The translations under genes and the position numbers were made by a program. This document shows positions 18,694 to 30,200 of a stretch of 64,000 nt of DNA, piece by piece. The notes under the pieces are model-generated. The model saw only the letters and a list, made by a program, of their open reading frames with translations. It had not been told where the DNA came from and did no database searches. Position 1 is the first letter of the stretch, and the number at the start of each line of letters is the position of its first letter. The DNA comes from Negativicutes bacterium (lineage in GTDB: Bacteria; Bacillota; JAAYKD01): NCBI GenBank assembly GCA_021372785.1, contig JAJFTT010000011.1:1-64000 (forward strand), in the 5' to 3' direction.

Positions 18694-18770
18694 CCCCAAA
18701 GCAAGCGGCTGTCTCCCGCAGCGCGGCATCAGCCTCCGGCTGCAGCTGCCGGAAGGAGATTGCCGCTTGC
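18694..18770. repeat. 77-bp palindromic repeat, copy 2 (REP-like)
   Basis: Second copy of the element at 18558-18634. Here the outer arms are fully complementary (GCAAGCGGC with GCCGCTTGC), so one of the two differences between copies restores pairing. The 59 bases between copies hold nothing recognisable. It ends 22 bases before the asnS promoter. Confidence 0.75.
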
Positions 18771-18792
18771 CGATCTCTCCTGCATATTCTGC

Positions 18793-18821
18793 TTGACAAA
18801 AGATCTCAGTTTCGCTATAAT
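18793..18821 (+). promoter_or_regulatory. Consensus sigma-A promoter of asnS
   Basis: TTGACA at 18793-18798, a 17-nt spacer and TATAAT at 18816-18821: a perfect consensus. Transcription should begin near 18828, just before the T-box leader. Confidence 0.9.
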
Positions 18822-18827
18822 AAATCA

Positions 18828-19138
18828 ACTTCATCCACATTAAACGATGACGCGAAGAGTAACAAACAAACTGATTTTTCAGAGAGTCGGGAATGCTGCG
18901 AACCCGATAAGTCAATGTTTGCCAAGAACACCGCCGAGTTGCCGCCCGAACAAAAAGCCGGCTTCCTTTGCTTTTTCAGTAGACGCGGCCGGGTTCGCCC
19001 GCTGCAGCGATTCATGAGTTGGGAGATTGCCATCCGCAAATATTCGTCAGCGGGCAGCATCTCCAAAGTGGGTGGCACCGCGAATAGCAGCCCTTCGTCC
19101 CGCTGTAAAGTTTACAGCGTCAACGAAGGGCTTTCTTG
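18828..19138 (+). promoter_or_regulatory. T-box riboswitch (tRNA-Asn sensing) of asnS
   Basis: About 310 nt of leader with the classical parts. The stem I start has ACGCGAAGAGTA, the apical region follows, and an AAC triplet at 18927-18929 (in AAGAACACC) is in the expected specifier position for asparagine. The T-box GGTGGCACCGCG lies at 19071-19082. The terminator pairs CCCTTCGT (19091) with ACGAAGGG (ending 19130), contains an inner CGCTGTAAA/TTTACAGCG stem, and is followed by CTTTCTT. Uncharged tRNA-Asn should bind and favour read-through into asnS. The specifier assignment is mine by position. Confidence 0.93.
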
Positions 19139-19167
19139 ATAGCAAGAAAAAACAGGAGGTACTGAAA

Positions 19168-20562
19168 ATGACTGTCACCAAAATCAAACAACTCTACCGC
19201 ATGGCACAGCCGCCTTACGGCCAGACCATCACCGTCGCCGGCTGGGTTCGCACCACCCGCTCCTCCAACAGTATCGGTTTCATCGAACTGAACGACGGCA
19301 GCTTTTTTAAAAACCTGCAAATCGTATTTGAACCGCAGCAAGTCGCTAATTTTGCGGAAGTCGCGAAAATGCCCATCGCAACAGCCCTCAAGATCAGCGG
19401 CAGCTTACTTCAAACTCCGGCTGCCAAGCAGCCCTTTGAACTGCACGCGCAGGAAATCATTGAGCTGGCGTCTTCCTCTGCCGATTACCCGCTGCAGAAA
19501 AAACGTCATTCCCTGGAATATCTGCGTGAAATTGCCTGGTTCCGTCCGCGTTCCAATCTCTTCTCCGCTGTCCTGCGCGTCCGTTCCGTGGCGGCTTTTG
19601 CCATCCATCGTTTCTTCCAGGAGCAGGGTTTCGTTTACGCCAACACTCCTTTGATCACCGACTCCGATGGCGAAGGCGCCGGCGAAATGTTCCGTGTCAC
19701 CACACTGGATCTGATGAACCTGCCTCATCAGGCAGACGGCAGCATAGATTACAGCCGGGATTTTTTCGGCAAAGAAACCCATCTCAACGTCACCGGTCAG
19801 CTGCAGGCCGAAGCGATGGCGATGGCTTTTCGGGACATTTACACCTTCGGACCAACCTTCCGGGCTGAGAATTCCAACACCACCCGTCATGCAGCGGAAT
19901 TTTGGATGATGGAACCGGAAATGGCATTTGCCGATTTAGAGGACAACATGGCCAACATCGAAAGTATGATCAAATATGTCATCAACTATGTCCTGCAGGA
20001 ATGCCCGGAAGAAATGGAATTCTTCAACCAATTTGTCGATAACAATTTACTGACTCGCCTGAACAATGTGGTCTCCAATGAATTCAAACACCTTTCCTAC
20101 ACCGCAGCGGTCGAGCTGCTCCTGCAGAGCGGACAGTCGTTCGATTTCCCCGTCTCCTGGGGAATGGACTTACAGACAGAACATGAGCGTTACCTGACTG
20201 AGCAAATTTTTCAAAAGCCTGTCTTTGTCTACGACTATCCGAAAGAAATCAAGGCTTTTTACATGCGCCAAAATGACGACGGCAAGACCGTGGCGGCAGT
20301 CGATTTGCTGGTACCCGGCATCGGTGAAATTGTGGGAGGCAGCCAACGGGAAGAACGTTATGATGTGCTGATCCAGCGGATGAAGGAATTGAATATGGAC
20401 CTGACACCTTACAGTTGGTATTTGGAATTACGCAGATACGGCGGGGTATATCACAGCGGCTATGGTCTCGGTTTTGAACGATTGGTGATGTATCTGACGG
20501 GAGTCAGCAACATTCGCGATGTCTGCCTCAGTCCGCGCACAGTCGGCAGTATTTCATTCTAA
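19168..20562 (+). CDS. asnS: Asparaginyl-tRNA synthetase
   Basis: 464 residues from the ATG at 19168, which has AGGAGGT upstream; an open frame extends further into the T-box but is not translated sense. It has an N-terminal anticodon-binding OB fold ([18 protein letters not shown]), then class II catalytic motifs: [33 protein letters not shown] (motif 2), and [15 protein letters not shown] (motif 3). It charges tRNA-Asn with asparagine in the cytoplasm. Control by the upstream T-box supports AsnS over AspS. A thioredoxin-like gene follows after 27 bases. Confidence 0.96.
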   Translation: MTVTKIKQLYRMAQPPYGQTITVAGWVRTTRSSNSIGFIELNDGSFFKNLQIVFEPQQVANFAEVAKMPIATALKISGSLLQTPAAKQPFELHAQEIIELASSSADYPLQKKRHSLEYLREIAWFRPRSNLFSAVLRVRSVAAFAIHRFFQEQGFVYANTPLITDSDGEGAGEMFRVTTLDLMNLPHQADGSIDYSRDFFGKETHLNVTGQLQAEAMAMAFRDIYTFGPTFRAENSNTTRHAAEFWMMEPEMAFADLEDNMANIESMIKYVINYVLQECPEEMEFFNQFVDNNLLTRLNNVVSNEFKHLSYTAAVELLLQSGQSFDFPVSWGMDLQTEHERYLTEQIFQKPVFVYDYPKEIKAFYMRQNDDGKTVAAVDLLVPGIGEIVGGSQREERYDVLIQRMKELNMDLTPYSWYLELRRYGGVYHSGYGLGFERLVMYLTGVSNIRDVCLSPRTVGSISF

Positions 20563-20589
20563 GCAAAACGAAAGGAAGTTTTCCATCCC

Positions 20590-20871
20590 ATGAAAAAAAT
20601 CACCCTGTTCTATTTACCGCATTGTCCCTATTGCCAAGAAGCCCTGCGGATGCTGAATGAACTAATCGAACAGCATCCGGAATATGCTGCCATCGAAATC
20701 GAAAAAATCGATGAAAGTCAGCAAATGGAACTGGCAGCCAAGTACGATTATTATTTTGTTCCAACTTTTTATCTCGGCAGTCAAAAAATGCTGGAGGCGG
20801 CTCCGTTCAAAGGCGTCGGCAGCAAAGAAGCCGTTGAAGCAGTCCTGAAGGCTGCGCTGGCAGAGGCGTAA
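20590..20871 (+). CDS. Thioredoxin/glutaredoxin-like protein with CPYC motif
   Basis: 93 residues. The start KKITLFYLPHCPYCQEA gives a CxxC redox site at residues 11-14 in the glutaredoxin form CPYC; FVPTFYLG supplies the cis-Pro loop. It is a small cytoplasmic thiol-disulfide oxidoreductase; partner unknown. It follows asnS closely and ends at a terminator, so it is probably expressed from the T-box-controlled promoter. Confidence 0.88.
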   Translation: MKKITLFYLPHCPYCQEALRMLNELIEQHPEYAAIEIEKIDESQQMELAAKYDYYFVPTFYLGSQKMLEAAPFKGVGSKEAVEAVLKAALAEA

Positions 20872-20903
20872 TTTCTGCTAAAAATTGAACCGTCCCTACA
20901 ATC

Positions 20904-20955
20904 AAAAGGCAAGACCGCGTTCCGACTGCTTCCCGGAATGCCGTCTTGCCTTTTT
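20904..20955 (+). terminator. Rho-independent terminator after asnS operon
   Basis: AAAAGGCAAGAC...TTCCG pairs with CGGAA...GTCTTGCCTTTTT over about 20 bp with two mismatches, followed by a T run. Confidence 0.85.
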
Positions 20956-21030
20956 CATAGAAAAAATACGACAATCTGTCTTTCTCTGCCGGAAAAATTC
21001 GATTATTTTCTGAAATAAAACAATTCGTAA

Positions 21031-21059
21031 TTGACAAATACTGTTGGAAGATTTATCAT
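21031..21059 (+). promoter_or_regulatory. Promoter and long leader of the GGDEF/HD-GYP sensor
   Basis: TTGACA at 21031-21036, 17-nt spacer, TATCAT at 21054-21059. The resulting leader runs about 185 nt to the start codon at 21252; it contains no c-di-GMP aptamer motif (GGCAAAC/GACGCAAAG) and no other element I can name. Confidence 0.7.
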
Positions 21060-21251
21060 GAAACTATTACGCAATATAAAAAAAACTTATTTGTTTTTTT
21101 ATCTGTCGATAAACATAGAAAAGCGCTCCTCGTGTTTTTGCTTCACGCTCGACGATCCTAAAAAACAGATCGCAAGATGCCGTTCGGAGGAATCCAGGCA
21201 AAAATCAATTGCGGACCACGGATCATGCATCTTTGGAGGTGTTTCAACTTC

Positions 21252-23276
21252 ATGCGTCTCATTCGAAATGATGGATTCTTAACCAACCGTCATCACTTTA
21301 CCCCCAGTCACCCGGAATACCGCAGCGTGATTCTGCTCAATGTGGTCCTGCTGGCCATGATTCCCATATCTGTCTTTTGTGCCTTCAGCAATCTGTTTTT
21401 TTTTCAAAACGCCACCCTGGCAGCTGTCAACCTGCTGGTCATCCTCTTCGCCTGCGGTCTGCTCTGTTATTTTCATAAGACCAATCAATTTATCAAAGCC
21501 AGTCATCTTACCGTTTTGCTTCTCCTGTTTTCTTTGAGTCTATATATTGTTTTCAATGGGACCGCCAACTATGCCCTTTATTGGATTTGCTGTTTCCCTC
21601 CCTATCTCTACTTCCAGCTGGGGTTAAAGGTTGGCCGGCGTCTGACTCTGATCTATGGTTCGGGGCTCTTAATTTATCTTCTCAGCCGGCATGAACTATG
21701 GCAGCCTGCCGGCATGAACTGGAGCGCTATCGGCAATCTATTCTTCGCCACCTTGATGCTAATCCTGATCATCGATTATTTCGAACAAAGCAGGAATGAA
21801 GTATCCGCTTTTGTGAGAGAAAAAAACCGTGAATTGAACCTCACCAATGAAGCGCTGCAAAACAGCCAGGAGCAATTGCGGCTGATTCTGGATTCCACCG
21901 CCGAAGCGATTTATGGCATTGATCTGCAGGAAAATTGTACTTTCTGCAATCAAAGCTGCCTGGCTTTATTGGGCTATCAAAGAGAAGAAGACTTGCTGGG
22001 TAAAAATATGCACAGTCAAATTCTGCATAACCTGCAAGACGGCAAAGTATGTCCGCCGGAAGAATGCCGCATCATCGCATCCCTGCAGGAAGCCAGTACT
22101 TTGCATGTGAAGGAGGAAGTTTTCTGGCGGGCCGATGCCAGCAGTTTTGATGCGGAGTACCATTCCTATCCTCAATATAAGGACGGAAAAGTAACCGGTG
22201 CCGTGATCACTTTTATGGATATTACCGAACGCAAAAAAGATGAAGATCGGATCAGATTTCTTAGTTATCACGATTCTCTGACCGGTCTTTTGAATAAAAG
22301 CCGCTTTTATGAACAGGTTGCCGCAATGGACACCGAGCAGAATCTGCCGATCTCCCTGTTATTCGGCGACATCAACGGTTTAAAATTAATCAACGATATC
22401 TTCGGTCATAGCCTTGGTGATCAATTGATCCAAAAATCAGCGGAAATCCTGCAAAAAACCTGCGGGGACTCGGCAATCATTGCCCGGGCAGGCGGAGATG
22501 AATTTATTCTGCTCTTGGCGAAAACAGATGCCGCAGCAGCAGAAAAAATCACAGACAAAATTACGGCGGAACTTTTTAAAGAAAAAGTATCCGGCATTCC
22601 CTGCAGCATGTCTATGGGGTTCGACACCAAAACAGACTGCTCCCAGGATATTGAACGGACGATTCTCAATGCGGAAAGCAATATGTACCAGAATAAAACC
22701 AGCAACCGCAAACAAATCGACTCAGGCATACTCAACACGGTGATCTCAACCCTGCATAATAAACATCCCCGGGAACGTCAGCATTCCCTCAACACCGGCA
22801 GGCTTTGCAGCCAAATTGGGGCGGCTTTGCAACTGCCCGAAACCCGAATTAAGAAACTGGGACAAGCCGGCTATCTGCATGATATCGGCAAAATCGTTTT
22901 AAAGGATGAAATGCTGCGGACCGATACGATGACAAAAGAAAAACGGGCAGAGCGGCAAAAACACCCGATCATGGGTTACCGTATCCTCAATTTATTTGAC
23001 GAAACCTTGGATTTAGCGGAGTCGGTTTACAGCCATCATGAAAACTGGGATGGTTCCGGTTATCCGAAGGGATTGCATGGTCTGGAAATCCCGGAAATGT
23101 CCCGTATCATAGCAGTCGCTGAGGCTTATGATGCCATGACGAATATTTATTGCAGCAACCCTTTATCCAATGAAGAAGCGCTGCTGAAGATGAGCGAAAT
23201 GGCAGGCAAAGTCATTGATCCCAACATCACCGCCGTATTTATCGCACTGATGTCAAAAAAACCGGAAACGGCATAA
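21252..23276 (+). CDS. Membrane PAS-GGDEF-HD-GYP protein (c-di-GMP turnover)
   Basis: 674 residues from the ATG at 21252 (GGAGGTG ten nt upstream). Residues ~30-185 hold five or six membrane spans, then a coiled linker, and a PAS domain (~205-330: LILDSTAEAIYGID, GAVITFMDITERK). The GGDEF domain at ~340-490 has an intact active site in RAGGDEFILLLA. The HD-GYP phosphodiesterase domain at ~500-670 has HDIGKI, HHENWDGSGYP and DAMT. It could both make and degrade c-di-GMP, switched by a membrane or PAS signal. It is convergent with the matrix locus and shares its terminator. Confidence 0.92.
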   Translation: MRLIRNDGFLTNRHHFTPSHPEYRSVILLNVVLLAMIPISVFCAFSNLFFFQNATLAAVNLLVILFACGLLCYFHKTNQFIKASHLTVLLLLFSLSLYIVFNGTANYALYWICCFPPYLYFQLGLKVGRRLTLIYGSGLLIYLLSRHELWQPAGMNWSAIGNLFFATLMLILIIDYFEQSRNEVSAFVREKNRELNLTNEALQNSQEQLRLILDSTAEAIYGIDLQENCTFCNQSCLALLGYQREEDLLGKNMHSQILHNLQDGKVCPPEECRIIASLQEASTLHVKEEVFWRADASSFDAEYHSYPQYKDGKVTGAVITFMDITERKKDEDRIRFLSYHDSLTGLLNKSRFYEQVAAMDTEQNLPISLLFGDINGLKLINDIFGHSLGDQLIQKSAEILQKTCGDSAIIARAGGDEFILLLAKTDAAAAEKITDKITAELFKEKVSGIPCSMSMGFDTKTDCSQDIERTILNAESNMYQNKTSNRKQIDSGILNTVISTLHNKHPRERQHSLNTGRLCSQIGAALQLPETRIKKLGQAGYLHDIGKIVLKDEMLRTDTMTKEKRAERQKHPIMGYRILNLFDETLDLAESVYSHHENWDGSGYPKGLHGLEIPEMSRIIAVAEAYDAMTNIYCSNPLSNEEALLKMSEMAGKVIDPNITAVFIALMSKKPETA

Positions 23277-23304
23277 GATTGGCGCTCCTTGTTAATTCAC
23301 TGCA

Positions 23305-23353
23305 AAAAAATCCCAGCTGTTGACAGTCTGACTGTCAACAGCTGGGATTTTTT
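23305..23353. terminator. Bidirectional terminator, 23-bp perfect arms
   Basis: Arms 23305-23327 and 23331-23353 are perfectly complementary around a CTG loop, with A6 and T6 at the outer edges. It ends both the sensor gene and, in the other direction, the SipW-2 gene. Confidence 0.9.
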
Positions 23354-23999
23354 ATTCTTTTGGCTGATCGTCCTTGTTACCCTGTTTTTCCGCCAGTTGC
23401 TGACGCATTTTTTCCAACTCGGCTTCCAATGCCTGAGTCTGCCGGTTCTTCTTACGGTTGAAAAGCATGCGGCGCAGAACATCATATAAAATAAACAATA
23501 CCAGCGGACAGGCGATAAAAATTACCATACCAATCGGTGTCTGCATAAAAATCGCGAAATTACCCAGTTTGGAGACATGCAGCAAATATTGCCCTTCCAC
23601 CATGCTCTCCAGGACCGGATTTCTGTCATTGACGTTGTTGTTATCCCCTTTGGTAGTAAATTTACGCCCGTCGGTGCTCTCGGTGATCTCGACGATTCTA
23701 TGGGTAATGACTGAATTCCCCTCGCGATAGGAAATGACATCGCCGACCTGCAGGGTATCAGTCGCTACTTCTTTCACCAGGACAAGATCTCCTGAGTAAA
23801 ACTCCGGTTCCATTGAGCCGGACAAAACAATGAACGGTTTATAACCGAGAAAGCTTGGTACTTCGTTGGGATAGACAAAGGATTTCACGATCAGCGTTGC
23901 ATTGATGATCAGAAGCGGTAATAATAGGATACAAAGCAGGATGCCGATCACCGTCACGGTTTTATCCCATGTTTTTTTGGTGTGATCCGTCGTGTTCAT
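23352..23999 (-). CDS. SipW-type (ER-type) signal peptidase I, copy 2
   Basis: 215 residues from the ATG at 23999; a longer frame upstream is not supported by any ribosome-binding site, and even this start has only a weak G-run. An N-terminal span (~14-37) is followed by the catalytic VLSGSMEPEF (Ser nucleophile), GDVISYR, VITHRIVEI where His replaces the Lys of ordinary bacterial peptidases, and TKGDNNNVND. A second span lies near 160-180, and the tail is highly charged and coiled-coil-like. SipW peptidases process TasA-type matrix proteins. It is immediately downstream of the giant repeat gene but has its own promoter. Confidence 0.9.
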   Translation of the reverse strand: MNTTDHTKKTWDKTVTVIGILLCILLLPLLIINATLIVKSFVYPNEVPSFLGYKPFIVLSGSMEPEFYSGDLVLVKEVATDTLQVGDVISYREGNSVITHRIVEITESTDGRKFTTKGDNNNVNDRNPVLESMVEGQYLLHVSKLGNFAIFMQTPIGMVIFIACPLVLFILYDVLRRMLFNRKKNRQTQALEAELEKMRQQLAEKQGNKDDQPKE

Positions 24000-24171
24000 C
24001 TCAAAACCCCCACTCAATTTTTTCCGGATTGGCATAGCGGAATCGTTCCTGCCGGACCAGCGTTGGCCGGATCCGGCGCAATCGATTCTGACCTGATTTG
24101 TAACCTTGACTCTGGATCTGTCTTGCAAAGGAACCGCTTACCGTTTCCTTTATCAACCAACCGATAATGTG

Positions 24172-24200
24172 ATTATATGCCGGCAAAGTCACTCAGTCAA
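24172..24200 (-). promoter_or_regulatory. Strong promoter of the SipW-2 gene
   Basis: On the minus strand TTGACT (24195-24200), 17-nt spacer and TATAAT (24172-24177). The leader to the start is about 165 nt and includes a hairpin AAAGGAA/TTCCTTT (roughly 24127-24151). This lets the peptidase be made independently of the 15.7-kb gene before it. Confidence 0.8.
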
Positions 24201-24252
24201 TAGTTTTTTGCGATATGAAAAGATTTTATACGGTGTTGTCCCATTTTGTGCT

Positions 24253-27200
24253 CTAGTCGTTACCCGTTTTTGGAAAAATCGCGCTGACCGTTCCGGAATC
24301 AGCGGAGTTTGTCACCGTGACTGCACCGGCGATGCTGAAATAATTGTCAGGGATGCCAATGGTTGTATAGCCTTCCGCTGCTGTCAGGCTAATCACAGCC
24401 GTGTAAACAATGTTTTTTTTGAACTTATCTCCGGGCGACGGATTCCAGACGATGGTGGCTGTATATTGACTGGTAGCATCTACCATCAGATCGGGTGCGG
24501 CATTTTTAACGGGCGGCGTAATACCGGAGATGACGGTCAGGTCAATCGGTTTCGCTGTGACAGCCGCCGTGGCAGCACTTTCTACGGCGCTGCCGGCGGT
24601 GATTCCCGTTGCGGCTATTGGCGTCACTTCAAATTTCAAGACAGCGCCGATCACAGCCGCCGTTACCAAATACGTTTTTGCCTCGGCGCCGGTGATCAAA
24701 ACCCCATCGGCATACCAGCGGAAAATAGAACTACCTTCGAGATCACCGTTCACATCACTGTAGCTATAATTGCCTGTTAGCGTTTGACCAAATTGCGCCA
24801 TGCCGCTGATTGTCACATTGGTAGCTTGCGGCGCTGCTTCGGCCGGTAGCACGGCGGCTGTTGCGGTGCTGATTGCCGCCAAACCACTGCTCGTGCCCGT
24901 TGCTGCCATCGGTGTCACTTCAAATTGGATCGCTTTCCCCAGTTCATTCGCCGATAGCACATAAGTCCGCTCCGTGGCACCGGAGATTTCCGTATCATCG
25001 GCAAACCAGCGGAAAATAGAACTACCTTCGAGATCACCGTTCACATCGCTGTAGGTATAATTGCCTGTCAGCGTTTGCCCTACCTGCGCCGTACCGCTGA
25101 TGCCGACTGCGTCGGCAGTCGGAGCCGCTTCCGCTGCCGTTTCCGCCACTGCCGCAGTCGCTTCGCTCAGTACAGCACTGCCGGCGAGTATGCCGCTTGC
25201 CGCCACCGGTGTGACTTCAAAGCGAACCGCTTTCCCCAATTCATTCGCCGATAGCACATAAGTCCGTTCCGTGGCACCGGAGATTTCCGTATCATCGGCA
25301 AACCAGCGGAAAATAGAACTACCTTCGGGATCACCGTTCACATCACTGTAAATATAACTGCCTGTCAGCGTTTTGCCAACCTGTAAAAGTCCGCTGATGC
25401 TGACCAGGCTGACGCTGGGCGCCGTTTCGGCTGCCACAACGTTCGCTGTCGCAGCGCTTTGCACGGCTGTACCAGAGGTGATGCCGCTTGCGGCTATCGG
25501 TGTGACTTCAAATCGGATCGCTTTCCCCAATTCACTCACCGTTAGCACATAAGTCAGCTCCGTGGCACCGGGAATTTCCGTATCATCGGCATACCAGCGG
25601 AAAATAGAACTACCTTCGAGATCACCGTTCACATCGCTGTAGGTATAATTGCCTGTCAGCGTTTGCCCTACCTGCGCCGTACCGCTGATAGCGACGCTGC
25701 TCACAAAGGGAGCCTCCTCTGCTGCCCGCACCGGCCCGACTGCCTCGCTTGTTTTCACACCGCTGTAACTACCGGAACCAGTGATAATCACCCTAAGATA
25801 AGAGGAATCATCCGTCTCTGTCGGCGTATAATTCTTGTCTGTTGCTCCCAAAATATCTTCAAAATTACCGGTTGAAGCGGTGCCTCTTTGCCATTGATAC
25901 GTTGCCGTCGCCGCTGCCGGGGTCAGATTGCCCGCAGTCAGCTGACTGCCAACCTGTGCGGTACCCTGGATCGCAGCCATCGCTGAAATTGCAGTGGCCG
26001 GCGCAGAGGTTACTCTACCCGTAGTATAAGCACTCTCTATTGTGCCGCTATAAGCTCCGCTGCCGGTTACCACCACTCTGAGGAAAGACCAACTGTATTG
26101 CAGATTCACAACATAAGTATTGGCAATGGCTCCGTTGATTAAGTCAATAGGACCGCTGTCCGGTGTCTGACAAGCTTGCCATTGATAGGTGACAGTTGCG
26201 CCCAGCGGCAGGACCGTTCCTGCGGTTAAAGTTTGCCCTTCTGTGGTGGAACCGATAATTGGCGAGATCGCTGTGATCGGGCAGCTCGCTACCGCAGCTG
26301 TTTCTGCGCTGATTTGCGTCCCGTTATAAACGCCTGCACCGCTTACTTTCACGACCAGGAATTTGTTGTAATCGTCCGCCGTCAGCATGTAGCTCGCCGC
26401 AGTCGCACCGGCAATGTCACTGTAGCTGCCGCCGGCAGAATTCGCTCGTTGCCACTGATAGGTTACACTAGCGCCGTTTGGAGTGACGCTGCCCGCCGTC
26501 AGCAATTGTCCGACTTGTACCGTTCCACTGATAGGTCCGAACGCCGTGATGGGAATTGCGCTATTCACGACCGGACCGGTAGCAACGCTGTATACACTGC
26601 CAAAATAGCTGCCGGTGCCGCTCACCATCACTCTGAGATAGCGATTCAGATCAGACTCCTGCATGGTATAACTTTCTTGTGTCTCGCCGGCAATATCCGT
26701 AAAGCTGCCGTTTGATGCATTACTGCTCTGCCATTGATAATTGACCGTGGCGGCAAGCGGCGTAATGCTGCCGGCTGTCAAGGTTTCTCCCTTGATCGTG
26801 CTGCCGCGGATCGGACCGATTGCCGTAACCGGGGCCAGACTGACCGGCCCGACTGCCTCGCTTGTTTTCACACCGCTGTAACTACCGGAACCGGTGGCGA
26901 CGACTTTGAGATAATAGTTGTAATCCGCTGCCGACAGACGATAGGTCTTGCCGGCCGCACCGGGAATATTGGCATAAACGCCGTTTTCGGTCTCGCACTT
27001 CTGCCATTGATAGGTGGCAGTCGCGCCGCTCGGGCTCAAAACCCCGGCAGTCAACAAGCTGCCGACCTGCGCTCCGCCGCTTGTGGCAGCGATGGAAGAC
27101 AATGCTGTGGCGGTTCCGCCAGTGATGATGCTGACGGAATAGGCACTGGCGACACTGCCCGTATAGGCTCCCGTCCCTGTCGCGACAACCCGGATATAGT

Positions 27201-30200
27201 TTTGGCTATAGCGTAAGTCCGCGATGTAATAGGTAGCCGCGGTTGCCCCGCTAATCACCGCAGGCGTTCCGCTTCCCGGTGTTCTGGTTACCTGCCATTC
27301 GTAGGTAACCGTCGCGCCAAGCGGGCTCACACTGCCGGCTGTCAGCGTCTGGCCTTGCCTCGTTGTGCCGATCAGATCGGAAATTGCCGTCAGCGGGCAG
27401 GCAAGTACCTGTCCTGTGGCTGCGCTCGTAACCGTTTCCGCATAACTACCGGATCCGGTTGCTCTGACCCGGATATACTTCGCATAATCCTCAACCTGCA
27501 AGGTATAATTTTTGGCGGTTGCTCCCGGAATATCGTCATACGTGCCGTTCGCTTCGGCTGCTCTCTGCCACTGATATGTGACTGTGGCATTCCCCGGCGT
27601 CAGACTTCCCGCGGTCAGCACGCTGCCGACCTGTGCGGTTCCGTTGATTGCCGTAATGGCGGTAATCGGTGTCAGGGTCAGACCCACCGGACCACAATAA
27701 GCGCTGGTGATGCTTCCCGTGTAGCCGTTGACGCCAGTGATCACTACCTTCAAATAGTAACCGGCATCCTCCGCTTGCAGAACATAAGTATTTTGCTGAG
27801 CACCGTCGATATTGAGATAGGCCCCCCCCACTGCCGCGCTTCTCTGCCACTGATAGGTCAGGTTAGCGGTAGCCGGCTGCGCCGTGCCGGCAGTCAGAGC
27901 CTGACCGACAGCCAGTGAACCGGCTGTCGCGCCGATACCGGTGATCGGACAGGCAGTAACCCCGGCGGTAGCGGAACTGATCACGCTGCCGGTATAAACT
28001 CCGGAACCGGTCGCCACCACCTTAAAAAAGTAATTCAAGTCAGCCGCCGTCAGGACATAAGTCGTTTTGCTGGCTCCGCTGATATTTTCAAAACTGCCGT
28101 CGGCTGTAGCGCAGCGCTGCCATTGATAAGTTGCCGTGCCGTGCGGTGTCAGCCCGCCGGCTGTCAGCGTTTGTCCTACCACAGCGCTGCCGCTGATGGC
28201 GGCAATACTTTGCAGCGGAGTCAGTTCACCCGCACTCACTCTGGCGACGGTGGATTCACTGATCACAGTGCCGCTGTAAGCGCCCTTGCCCGTGGCAATG
28301 ACGCGAAGATAACGATAGCTGTCCTCGCCGGTCATGGTATAGTTTATCGCCGTGGCGCCGGGGATATCGCTGTAAGTCAAACCATTGCCGGTGTCGGAAC
28401 GCTGCCATTGATAATCGGCGGTCGCTCCGCCTGGCGTCAATTCGCCGGCAGTCAGGGTTAAGCCGATTTTTGTGCTGCCGATTAGATCCGCAATGGCCGT
28501 GACCGCCGCTTTTTGCACCAAGCCTGTTGCCAAACTGCTTAAGCTGCCGCCATAGTTACCCGAACCGTTGACCGCCAGGCGGATATAATAACCGTATTCG
28601 CTGGCGGTCAACAGATAATAACTCTTGGTGGCGCCGACAATGTCTTCGTATTGGCCATCCGGCGTCAGACACTTCTGCCATTGATAGGTTACCGTCGCCC
28701 CTGCGGGAGACACTGCCCCGGCCGTCAGTTGCTGCGCTACGGCAGCCGTACCATGAATCGCTTCCAGCGCAGTCAGCGCAAACGATGCATTGCTGATTTT
28801 ACTGCTGGGCGCACTGCTGATGCTGCCGCTATAACTGCCGCTGCCCGTAACCGTCACTTTCAGATAACTGTTATAATCGGCTTCGCTGATTGTATAATGA
28901 GCAAAGGTCTCACCCGTTAAATCGGTATAGACGCCGTCTGCCATCGGACTGATTTGCCATTGATAAGTCACCGTCGCGCCGCCCGGTTCGATGGTTCCCA
29001 CGCTTACTGTCTGCCCGATTGCCGCCATGCCGCCGATCGGTCCCAGCGCTGTTATCGTTCCGGCTTCGACCGGTCCTGCAACCGCGCTGACAACTTTGCC
29101 AATATAGCTGCCGGAAGCAGTGGCGACGACCCGCAGATAGTATGGATAATCAGCCGCCGTCAGCCGATAAGAATTGTCTGCCGCACCCGGAATATTCTCA
29201 TAAGTGCCGTCGGCAACCGTACACTTTTGCCATTGATAAGTTGCGTCCGTACCGGTCGGACTCAGATTCCCCGCAGTGAGCGTATTGCCGACTTTGGCCG
29301 TGCCGACAATCGGATCCATTCCGCTGAGGGTAGCAAGCACGGTTCCAACCACGCGGCTGGTTGTTTGGGCGCTGGCGATCGTTCCGCTATAAGCGCCGCT
29401 GCCGGTAACCAGCACTCTGAGATAGCGATAATTATATTCCGCAAGCACAATGAAATTCTGCGCGGTCGCTCCGGCGATATCAATAAAACGGGTCTCATCG
29501 GTTGCATCTGAAGTCTGCCATTGATATGTGACCGTCGCGCCCAGCGGCGTGACCGTGCCGGCGGTTAAGGTTTCTCCCGCGGTTGTGGTTCCGATGATAT
29601 CCGAAATGGAGGTGATGGGGCAGGCTGCCGTCAAAGCGGAAACCGCACTCGTTACACTGCCGCTGTAACTGCCGGAACCGACAGCAGTGACCTTCATATA
29701 ACAATTATAATCCGCAGCGGTTAGGCGATAAGTCGAGCCGGTCGCCCCTGCAATCGGTTCATAGCTGCCTTCTTCTGTAGAACAGCGCAGCCATTGATAG
29801 GTCGCGGTGGCAGCGGCAGGCGTTAAAGCTCCCGCGCTGATCGTATTGCCGACCTGTGCAAGACCAACAATCGCGCCGATTTTGCTGATGGGCGTATGGG
29901 CACTGCCTACTCTACCGGCGGTCGGCGCGCTGGTGGCGGCAGCGGTATAACTGCCGTAACCGGTAGCAACAACGCGGAGATAGTAATTGAAATCAGCCGC
30001 TGTGATCGTATAGGTCGCCGAAGTGGCTCCGCTGATATCAGTATAGCTGCCGCCGGCTGTTCTGCATTTTTGCCATTGATAGGTTACGCTGGCTTCAAAC
30101 GGTGTCAGAGCGCCGGCGCTTAAGGTTTGGCCGATCATGGTCGTACCCTTGATGGCGGCAATCGCAGAGACAACACCGGTAGTGGCCGGGCCGACCGCGA

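Noticed and set aside
18522-19139. Open plus-strand frame of about 205 codons before asnS
   Set aside because: It crosses the palindromic repeats, promoter and T-box; the translation is low-complexity with no recognisable domain.
21060-21251. c-di-GMP riboswitch in the leader of the GGDEF/HD-GYP sensor
   Set aside because: The leader lacks GGCAAAC, a GNRA helix and GACGCAAAG; no GEMM-I or -II pattern could be built.
24253-24276. FPKTG close to the C-terminus of the giant protein, resembling a sortase motif
   Set aside because: B modules normally end VTAVFPxTA, so this is just the module end; no hydrophobic span or basic tail follows.
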